Positions 1-4,945 of a DNA stretch of 8,310 nucleotides are shown piece after piece (position 1 is the first letter of the stretch; the number at the start of each line of letters is the position of its first letter). The stretch is taken from positions 1 through 8,310 of the forward strand of contig CAJXBY010000111.1 of NCBI GenBank assembly GCA_913051905.1. Reading direction: 5' to 3'. The notes under the pieces were generated by a model. The model worked only from the letters and a program-made list of their open reading frames with translations. It searched no databases and was not told the origin of the DNA. This DNA comes from an uncultured Gammaproteobacteria bacterium (GTDB lineage: Bacteria > Pseudomonadota > Gammaproteobacteria > Arenicellales > UBA868). A program made the translations under genes and the position numbers.

Positions 1-776
1 AACGAGCCCATTCCATGTCCTATGTCAAAGATTACGCCCCGCTCCCGGGCTGCCAGGATCTCTTCACGTACGGTGCGATCGCGCAATCTGGCCGGAGCAT
101 TCGGAAACGGCCGGAAGCAGTGCGTCAGAATGTCGCCTGAGCGGAGCCTGGATACCACTTCCATACGACTGGGCGGCGGAAAATCCAGATGACACATGAC
201 CGGGATTCCGAGCTCGTCCGCCACCTCCAGCGCCAGATCGAGTGGTGCAACACCCCGACCGTCGCTGGCATTCATGCCGACCCGTACCTTGATACCGATA
301 ATGGAGTCCGGGTAAGCGCGGGCAACCTCCAGGCAGGAAGACGGATTCAACAGGCGGAAATCCCCACACTCGCCGACCATCACTTCTTCGCTGAAAGCAA
401 AGATGCCGGGAAATGCAATATTCAAAAACGCAAGAATCCTGGGTACAGCCGGCTCGATAACGTGTTTGAGAAACCCCCGGTAATTGGCCGGACCCGCCGT
501 ACCCGCGTCGACCAGGGTGGTGGTTCCCGATTGGAGCGCATAGTCGTCGGGATCGATACCGATCGACGTACCGCCCCAGTACACGTGTGTATGCAGGTCA
601 ATGAGACCCGGGGTCACGATCAGCCCTGTCACATCCCGAACCTGGCGTGATTCTGAGTCAGCGATGTTCTCGGCAAGCGCCGCAACCCGGCCTTCGGCAA
701 ACGCGACATCCCCTGTCGCATCGTGGCCACTGCCAGGATCCAGCACCCGCGCGTTCTTCAACAGCAGATCGTACAT
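1..776 (-). CDS. Amidohydrolase/deacetylase family metallohydrolase (C-terminus beyond the window)
   Basis: The minus-strand reading frame starts at ATG 776-774 and stays open to the left edge, giving 258 codons without a stop. It opens with an amidohydrolase small-domain strand (MYDLLLKNARVLDPG), then the metal-binding HxH motif in GLIDLHTHVYWGG (His62, His64). A candidate carboxylated lysine lies in GIKVRVG (Lys163), further metal-ligand histidines in CHLDFPPP (His196) and THCFRPFPN (His219), and the catalytic aspartate in FDIGHGMGS (Asp251). This pattern fits the amidohydrolase superfamily branch of the EF_0837/Atu3266 type, TIM-barrel cytosolic enzymes that hydrolyse amide or ester bonds. 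Family members are roughly 380 residues, so about a third is missing. The start is supported by GGAGG at 786-790, nine bases upstream. It is divergent from the enolase-superfamily gene at 840 and may share its control. The substrate cannot be told; D-aminoacylase or dihydroorotase-like names are possible alternatives. Confidence 0.9.
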   Translation of the reverse strand, partial: MYDLLLKNARVLDPGSGHDATGDVAFAEGRVAALAENIADSESRQVRDVTGLIVTPGLIDLHTHVYWGGTSIGIDPDDYALQSGTTTLVDAGTAGPANYRGFLKHVIEPAVPRILAFLNIAFPGIFAFSEEVMVGECGDFRLLNPSSCLEVARAYPDSIIGIKVRVGMNASDGRGVAPLDLALEVADELGIPVMCHLDFPPPSRMEVVSRLRSGDILTHCFRPFPNAPARLRDRTVREEILAARERGVIFDIGHGMGS

Positions 777-795
777 TGCATCACCCCTCCGGCCT

Positions 796-822
796 TTGCC
801 CGGACCGAACTCTGTGTAGAAT
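796..822 (+). promoter_or_regulatory. Weak candidate promoter in the divergent gap
   Basis: The 63-bp gap between the two divergent starts (776 and 840) holds a TAGAAT hexamer at 817-822, one base from the -10 consensus. TTGCCC at 796-801 is a 4/6 match to the -35 box, with a short 15-bp spacer. A transcript from here would begin almost at the Shine-Dalgarno of the 840 gene, leaving very little leader. No operator palindrome was recognised. This is only a by-eye match. Confidence 0.2.
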
Positions 823-839
823 GAGCCCCGGAGTTTGAC

Positions 840-2048
840 ATGAAACTTGAATCCTACGAAACACTTCACTGCGATGCCGGTTGGCGCAAGTTCTCGTTTC
901 TGAGACTCATCGCCGATAATGGCACCACCGGCATCTCCGAGTACAACGAGTCCTATGGCAGTCCGCGTCTGACGGCGCTCATCGAGGCTCTACTGGACTG
1001 GGTGATCGGCCATAATGCCTTGGCCCACGAGCGGATTTCCGCGGAGCTTTACGCCCGTACTCGGCAGGCTCATGGCGGGATGGCACAGCAGGCCATCGCT
1101 GCGATCGAGAATGCGCTGGTCGACCTCAAAGCCCGGGCTCTGGATGTACCGGTCTACGAGTTACTTGGCGGCGCCGTACGTGATCGGCTGCAACTCTACT
1201 GGTCGCACTGCGGCTCCTACCGCCTGGGTCAGACGTCTGCTTATCTGGACAAACCCGAGATCAGCTCGCTGGATGACCTGGCCAATTTAGGGCGAGAGGT
1301 CGCAGGCCTCGGTTTTGGGGCTCTCAAAACCAACATATTCCTGTTCGACGGTCAACCCAGAATGCACCAGCCGGGCTTTGCACGGGCACCAGGATGGCCT
1401 CAATTAAACCCGGACCGGAAAATCACCCGGGCTCTGCGCGATCAGCTCTTGGCTTTCCGTGAAGGCGCCGGTCCCGATATCGAGATACTGCTGGATTTGA
1501 ATTTCAACTACCGGACCGAAGGCTATCTCAGTGTCACGCGGGCGCTGGATGATCTTGGACTTGGCTGGTACGAGATCGATATTTACGACCCGGATGCGCT
1601 GGCCCTGATCCGGCGCTCGGTCCGGACTCCGATCGCATCCTGCGAGTCGTTGTTCGGACTGCGCGGCTACCGGCCATTTTTTGAACGCCAGTCAATGGAC
1701 ATCTCGATTGTCGATGTACCCTGGAACGGCATCTGGCAGTCATTGAAGATCGCTGCGCTGGCTGAGAGCTTCGAAGTAAACGTCGCACCACATAACTTCT
1801 ACGGTCATCTGTCCACACTGATGAGCGCTCACTTCTGTGCTGCCATTCCGAACTTCCGGATCATGGAGATCGATATCGATGATGTCGCATGGAAGGATGA
1901 CATCGTCACCCACCCACCTCGCATCGAGAACGGCGAACTGCATCTGCCCGATGGGCCGGGATGGGGCACTGACCTCAACCTCGAGGCAATCCGCGCTCAC
2001 CCGCCACAGGAAGACCAGCCCCGTCAGTACGACAAGGGGATGGGCTGA
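840..2048 (+). CDS. Enolase-superfamily protein, mandelate racemase/muconate lactonizing enzyme type
   Basis: This 402-residue protein has the usual length and two-part layout of the superfamily: an N-terminal capping domain (about 1-115, with the family-typical AIAAIENALVDLKARAL and VPVYELLGG), then a TIM barrel. Metal ligands are visible at the ends of successive strands: Asp219 (LLDLNFN), Glu245 (GWYEIDIYD) and Glu269 (ASCESLFG). Asp292 (VDVPWNG) and His318 (VAPHNFYG) form the His-Asp dyad of the mandelate racemase subgroup, and Glu343 follows. The second-strand motif is Lys163-Thr-Asn165, a KxN rather than the KxK of mandelate racemase; KxN also occurs in galactonate dehydratase. These enzymes abstract the proton alpha to a carboxylate, most often to dehydrate sugar acids or to racemise or cycloisomerise them; a dehydratase role is inferred, not proven. 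The start is set by GGAG at 830-833, six bases upstream. It is probably co-transcribed with the lactonase-like gene 32 bp downstream. Confidence 0.9.
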   Translation: MKLESYETLHCDAGWRKFSFLRLIADNGTTGISEYNESYGSPRLTALIEALLDWVIGHNALAHERISAELYARTRQAHGGMAQQAIAAIENALVDLKARALDVPVYELLGGAVRDRLQLYWSHCGSYRLGQTSAYLDKPEISSLDDLANLGREVAGLGFGALKTNIFLFDGQPRMHQPGFARAPGWPQLNPDRKITRALRDQLLAFREGAGPDIEILLDLNFNYRTEGYLSVTRALDDLGLGWYEIDIYDPDALALIRRSVRTPIASCESLFGLRGYRPFFERQSMDISIVDVPWNGIWQSLKIAALAESFEVNVAPHNFYGHLSTLMSAHFCAAIPNFRIMEIDIDDVAWKDDIVTHPPRIENGELHLPDGPGWGTDLNLEAIRAHPPQEDQPRQYDKGMG

Positions 2049-2080
2049 GACGAATCGCGACCCCGCCCGACGAACAGACC

Positions 2081-3106
2081 GTGCCTGAACCTGCATCGCA
2101 CGACGACTGGCTCGCCCGGACTGACGAAGAGACACTCGACGCTGCGCTGCCGATCTGTGATGCCCACCATCACTTGTGGGACCACAGGACTGGCAACGTC
2201 GCCAGCCGCTACCTGTTGGATGAATATCTTGCCGACACCCGTAGCGGCCACAATGTGGTTTCCAGCGTCTTTATCGAGTGCGGTACGATGTGGCGTCTGG
2301 GCGGTCCCGCTGAAATGCGGCCCGTCGGCGAGACCGAGTTTGCCAATGGTCTGGCTGCAATGAGCGCCTCGGGCAACTACGGCACCACACGAGTCGCAGC
2401 GGGTATCGTGGGAACAGCGAGTCTCAGTGCAGGCGACGCCGTGGCCCGGGTCCTCGACGCGCAGCTGGCTGCCGGCAATGGCCGGTTCCGGGGCATCCGG
2501 CAGGCCGCCGCCCGGGATGACGACCCTGCTGTACCCGATCATCGCACCAGTCCGCCGGCGGGACTTTATGGTGACCCCAAATTCCGCGAGGGGTTCGCTC
2601 ACCTGGCGCCTCGGGGCCTCAGTTTCGAGGGCTGGTGCTATCACACCCAGCTCGCCGAGCTCACGGAGCTTGCCCGGTCGTTTCCAGACACCACAATCAT
2701 TCTCGATCATTTCGGCGGCCCCATTGGGGTCGGACCTTACGCGGGACAGCAAGACGAGGTATTCAATGCCTGGTGCAAAGCCATCGCGGCACTGGCTGGG
2801 TGTCCCAACGTGGTGGCCAAACTCGGCGGCATCGCCATGGAAGTCAACGGCTTTGGCTGGCACCTGAAAGCGGCCCCTCCAGACAGCCGCACGTTGGCCG
2901 CCGCCACCCGCCGCTACTTCGAGCACACGATTGAAGCGTTTGGGACGGATCGTTGCCTGTTCGAATCCAACTTTCCCGTCGATAAAGTCAGCTGCAGCTA
3001 CAACGTGCTGTGGAACGCGTTCAAACGGTTGGCCTCCGGCTACTCAGCCAGAGAGAAAGCCCAGCTGTTTCATGACAACGCCGTGAGAATCTACCGGGTC
3101 GAATGA
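2081..3106 (+). CDS. Amidohydro_2 family TIM-barrel hydrolase (COG3618, lactonase-like)
   Basis: The 341-residue protein begins with a short lead-in (DDWLARTDEETLD) and the hallmark ICDAHHHLWD (His29, His31), as in the COG3618 branch that includes L-fuconolactonase and sulfomuconolactone hydrolase. Further family landmarks are RFRGIRQAAARD (136-146), Trp-Cys-Tyr-His188, LDHFGGP (His210) and FESNFPVDKVSCSYNVLWN near 294-311. Characterised relatives hydrolyse lactones; this one is likely cytosolic, as no signal peptide is seen. In the C-terminal motif, many relatives have SDWP where this protein has SNFP, so the usual aspartate is Asn297; Asp301 nearby might substitute. The start is GTG at 2081: no ATG lies in frame before the HHH motif and the N-terminus then matches the family. 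No good Shine-Dalgarno is seen, so translation may be coupled to the upstream gene ending at 2048. It could instead act on an amide or be a decarboxylase of the same fold. Confidence 0.88.
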   Translation: MPEPASHDDWLARTDEETLDAALPICDAHHHLWDHRTGNVASRYLLDEYLADTRSGHNVVSSVFIECGTMWRLGGPAEMRPVGETEFANGLAAMSASGNYGTTRVAAGIVGTASLSAGDAVARVLDAQLAAGNGRFRGIRQAAARDDDPAVPDHRTSPPAGLYGDPKFREGFAHLAPRGLSFEGWCYHTQLAELTELARSFPDTTIILDHFGGPIGVGPYAGQQDEVFNAWCKAIAALAGCPNVVAKLGGIAMEVNGFGWHLKAAPPDSRTLAAATRRYFEHTIEAFGTDRCLFESNFPVDKVSCSYNVLWNAFKRLASGYSAREKAQLFHDNAVRIYRVE

Positions 3107-3145
3107 CCGACAAGCTCGTCTTCCGAACAAATGGCAGCCGGCATC

Positions 3146-3493
3146 TCAGTCTGAATTCAGCTTCTCAAATTCCCCTGGAGGCGAGTAAAACGGTGCTGAA
3201 ACCAGGATCCTGTTGTCTTGAGCAATCAGGTAGCCCGCCTCTCCACTCAGGGTAAGGTATTTCTGCCAGTCGGGATCAGCCTGCATGGCTTCGCGCTTGG
3301 TTGCCCGGTCGGTAATATCCGAATAGGCCCAGATGTGGACATACGTGTTCACGTTACCGACCTCGGTGACGGCATAGACGATCGGCTGGCCGAGGTGACG
3401 TGTCTGGGGGCCCCAGCCATGCTCTTCGTAAAGGGCCAGCTGTTTCTTAATGGTCCCGGCTCTGCAAGTATAGGTCCGCTGGTCAAATATCAT
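3146..3493 (-). CDS. NIPSNAP family protein
   Basis: This 115-residue protein opens with MIFDQRTYTCRAGTIKKQL, the typical beginning of NIPSNAP domains, which are small alpha+beta barrel proteins. It continues with YEEHGWGPQTRHLGQP, VNTYVHIWAYSD (strand with aromatic core) and a helix in REAMQADPDWQKYL, and ends ILVSAPFYSP before a short tail. Bacterial NIPSNAP proteins are cytosolic, poorly characterised and often sit beside catabolic genes; no catalytic residues can be assigned. The start is ATG 3493-3491, chosen because GGGAGG lies six bases upstream and the family begins here. A GTG at 3538-3536 in the same frame would add 15 unfamiliar residues and overlaps the TGA of the preceding gene as GTGA. 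It is probably translated from the same message as the small membrane protein, and is convergent with the lactonase-like gene, whose stop is 39 bp away. Confidence 0.85.
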   Translation of the reverse strand: MIFDQRTYTCRAGTIKKQLALYEEHGWGPQTRHLGQPIVYAVTEVGNVNTYVHIWAYSDITDRATKREAMQADPDWQKYLTLSGEAGYLIAQDNRILVSAPFYSPPGEFEKLNSD

Positions 3494-3499
3494 CTTCCA

Positions 3500-3505
3500 C
3501 CTCCC
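3500..3505 (-). promoter_or_regulatory. Shine-Dalgarno site that decides the NIPSNAP start
   Basis: GGGAGG on the minus strand lies six bases before ATG 3493. It is the strongest ribosome binding site in this part of the window. It argues for the 115-residue product over the GTG at 3538, which has no such site. Confidence 0.7.
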
Positions 3506-3534
3506 GTTGTAATTGATCCCTCTCCCGTGTGAAC

Positions 3535-3708
3535 TCACGGATCCGATGGCTCCTTGTAGGATGCCCGCTTGTCTTTAATCATCTGTACCACCACAAGCAC
3601 CACGCTGATACAGAAACCAAGGTAAAGCCACTGCTTGTCATCCGTGATCATCAATGCCACTACAGCGATGCCAAAAACCAGGCAGGCGGCTGTCGTTCCG
3701 TTGATCAT
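3535..3708 (-). CDS. Small two-helix membrane protein, function unknown
   Basis: I do not recognise this family. From ATG 3708 it encodes 57 residues with two hydrophobic stretches, AACLVFGIAVVALMI (about 7-21) and WLYLGFCISVVLVVVQMI (about 27-44). They are joined by a very short polar turn (TDDKQ) and followed by a charged tail (KDKRASYKEPSDP). It is therefore likely an inner-membrane hairpin; the basic KDKR after helix two suggests a cytoplasmic C-terminus. The frame stays open further upstream, and GTG 3762 would give 75 residues with a non-hydrophobic extension. I prefer 3708 because the helix then follows directly and AGG sits nine bases upstream. Neither start has a strong ribosome site. 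The stop is 41 bp before the NIPSNAP start, so the two probably form one transcription unit, placing this protein and NIPSNAP in a common, unknown task. Confidence 0.6.
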   Translation of the reverse strand: MINGTTAACLVFGIAVVALMITDDKQWLYLGFCISVVLVVVQMIKDKRASYKEPSDP

Positions 3709-3916
3709 TTCGCAGGACCTGAGCCAGTAATCAGGCGTTTTGGGCAGCACTGGTCTGACCACTTGATGATCATCTCTCGATCTGCATTCTGTATCACTCG
3801 GATTCCTCTCACTTGAACATAAATCGGCCAGCCACTTTAGGCCACGGCGTTTAAGGGTCTATAGTTGAACTCCCGTCACATCGAACAAATCCCTTCCACA
3901 ACGTACCACTGCATGT

Positions 3917-3934
3917 AATTCAGGGTCAATTCAG
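3917..3934. repeat. Two direct AATTCAG repeats, 11-bp period
   Basis: The seven bases AATTCAG recur with an 11-bp offset, about one helical turn, inside the non-coding gap. That spacing suits two protein contacts on the same DNA face, so a regulator site is possible. A chance repeat of seven bases in an AT-richer stretch cannot be excluded. Confidence 0.3.
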
Positions 3935-4027
3935 AAAGTTTCTAAGGGTTCAGTCACCACGCCGGTAGAACCCTGACGAAACAGCACAAGCTGGATGCAG
4001 GCGGAACAGGTAGGTTATGCTGTCGCA

Positions 4028-4042
4028 CAGCGGGCCCTGCTG
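4028..4042. other. Short hairpin in the leader of the SDR gene
   Basis: CAGCGG-GCC-CTGCTG can fold into a six-base-pair stem (one G-U pair) with a three-base loop, about 60 bases before the ATG at 4103. It is followed by ATTTGAAAG rather than a run of T, so it does not look like an intrinsic terminator. Its role, if any, is unknown. Confidence 0.3.
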
Positions 4043-4102
4043 ATTTGAAAGAAGCTGGGCTCGGAATCCAGATACTGACTACGCTACTGACCGGGGACAC
4101 CT

Positions 4103-4885
4103 ATGGATCTTGGAATTGAAGGACGTCGGGCCATCGTCTGCGCGTCCAGCCGTGGACTGGGCAAGGCCTGCGCGCTGTCGTTGGCACGAAACGGTGTTCA
4201 CGTAACGCTCAACGGACGCGACGAAAGTGTGCTGGCAGTGACGGCCGAGGAAATCGCAAAAGCCGCCCCCAAAGTGGAGGTAAAAGTCGTTGCGGGCAGC
4301 ATTTCCGACCGGCAATGCCAGCAAAACCTGCTGGAGGCGACACCGGATGCGGATATTCTCATTAATAACAATGGTGGCCCTCCTTTCCGGGACTTTCGCG
4401 AACTCGACCGGGACAAACTGATCGAGGGTGTGATAATGAACATGGTGACGCCCATCGAGATGGTGACCGCAGTAATCGACGGGATGGTCGAAAGGGAGTT
4501 CGGCCGCATCGTCAACATCACGTCCATATCGGTCAAAAAACCGGTGTTCGGACTGGATCTTTCCAGTGGTGCGCGGGCTGGACTCACTGCGTTCCTGGCA
4601 GGGGTCAGCCGGTCTGTGGCGAACAGCAATGTCACCATCAACAACATCTTGCCGGGATTCTTCAACACCGACCGGCTACGCGACAGCTTCAATGCCAGTG
4701 CCAACACCCTGGGTATTTCAGTAGAAGAAGCCGCCTCGGCCAGGGCAGAGCAGATTCCCGCACGGCGCTTTGGCGAGCCGGAAGAATTCGGAGAGGCCTG
4801 CGCATTTCTATGCAGTGGACAAGCGGGTTATATCACGGGACAGAACCTGCTTCTGGATGGGGGTGTTTTTGAAAGCGCTTTCTGA
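4103..4885 (+). CDS. SDR-fold oxidoreductase with a non-canonical active site
   Basis: The 260-residue length and layout are those of a classical short-chain dehydrogenase/reductase, close to what is usually annotated as 3-oxoacyl-ACP reductase. The Rossmann start carries a glycine-rich CASSRGLGKA (Gly18, Gly20) for NAD(P), followed by TLNGRD; Arg39 after strand two hints at NADP preference. INNNGG (88-92) stands for the NNAG motif and NITSIS (138-143) supplies the catalytic Ser141. The conserved Tyr-x3-Lys is missing: the residues at the exact spacing are Ser154 and Arg158, in LDLSSGARAGL. The C-terminus has the usual LPGFFNT, RFGEPEEFGEACAFLCS and YITGQNLLLDGG. I recall a subgroup of annotated reductases that shares a similar replacement, so this may be a lineage trait, but ordinary ketone reduction is uncertain. 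GGGGA at 4093-4097 supports the ATG. The next gene follows after 60 bp on the same strand. Confidence 0.9.
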   Translation: MDLGIEGRRAIVCASSRGLGKACALSLARNGVHVTLNGRDESVLAVTAEEIAKAAPKVEVKVVAGSISDRQCQQNLLEATPDADILINNNGGPPFRDFRELDRDKLIEGVIMNMVTPIEMVTAVIDGMVEREFGRIVNITSISVKKPVFGLDLSSGARAGLTAFLAGVSRSVANSNVTINNILPGFFNTDRLRDSFNASANTLGISVEEAASARAEQIPARRFGEPEEFGEACAFLCSGQAGYITGQNLLLDGGVFESAF

Positions 4886-4925
4886 TCCCCCGGGATTCCC
4901 TCAGCTCCCCGTTCAGTCAACTCAA

Positions 4926-4936
4926 CCCTGCAAGGG
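4926..4936 (+). promoter_or_regulatory. Ribosome binding site of the oxidoreductase, possibly paired in a small hairpin
   Basis: AAGGG at 4932-4936 lies nine bases before GTG 4946 and is the only reasonable Shine-Dalgarno for that gene. CCCT at 4926-4929 can pair with AGGG at 4933-4936 around a GCA loop, and TTTT follows at 4940-4943. The four-pair stem is too weak to call a terminator; it might slightly mask the ribosome site. Confidence 0.35.
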
Positions 4937-4945
4937 CTGTTTTCT

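Larger units (their letters stand above)
3709..4102. other. Intergenic region between divergent units, no gene seen
   Basis: This stretch of about 395 bp separates the minus-strand membrane-protein/NIPSNAP unit from the plus-strand dehydrogenase and should hold both promoters. I find no convincing -35/-10 pair. The best -10-like box is TATAGT at 3860-3865 on the plus strand, without a good partner. AATTCAG occurs twice at 3917-3923 and 3928-3934, and TAAGGGT twice at 3852-3858 and 3943-3949. A short hairpin lies at 4028-4042. No tRNA or riboswitch was recognised. The part from 3709 to 3762 could be coding if the small membrane protein starts at its upstream GTG. Confidence 0.6.

Noticed and set aside
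189..650. 153-codon plus-strand frame at the left end
   Set aside because: It is the shadow of the amidohydrolase on the other strand, which carries HxH, Lys, His, His and Asp motifs in order.
821..838. Five-codon frame MSPGV ending two bases before the ATG at 840, as a possible leader peptide
   Set aside because: It is too short, has no ribosome site of its own, and overlaps the Shine-Dalgarno of the real gene.
2024..2926. 300-codon minus-strand frame opposite the COG3618 hydrolase
   Set aside because: It is antisense to a well-supported gene, has no recognisable domain, and overlaps the end of the enolase-superfamily gene.
3107..3145. Bidirectional terminator between the convergent hydrolase and NIPSNAP genes
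   Set aside because: Only stems of about four pairs (GGTC/GACC around the stop, GAC/GTC) can be drawn and no T-run follows on either strand.
4886..4900. Hairpin ATCCC-CC-GGGAT just after the SDR stop as a terminator
   Set aside because: The loop would be too small for the full stem, the stem is short and no T-run follows.
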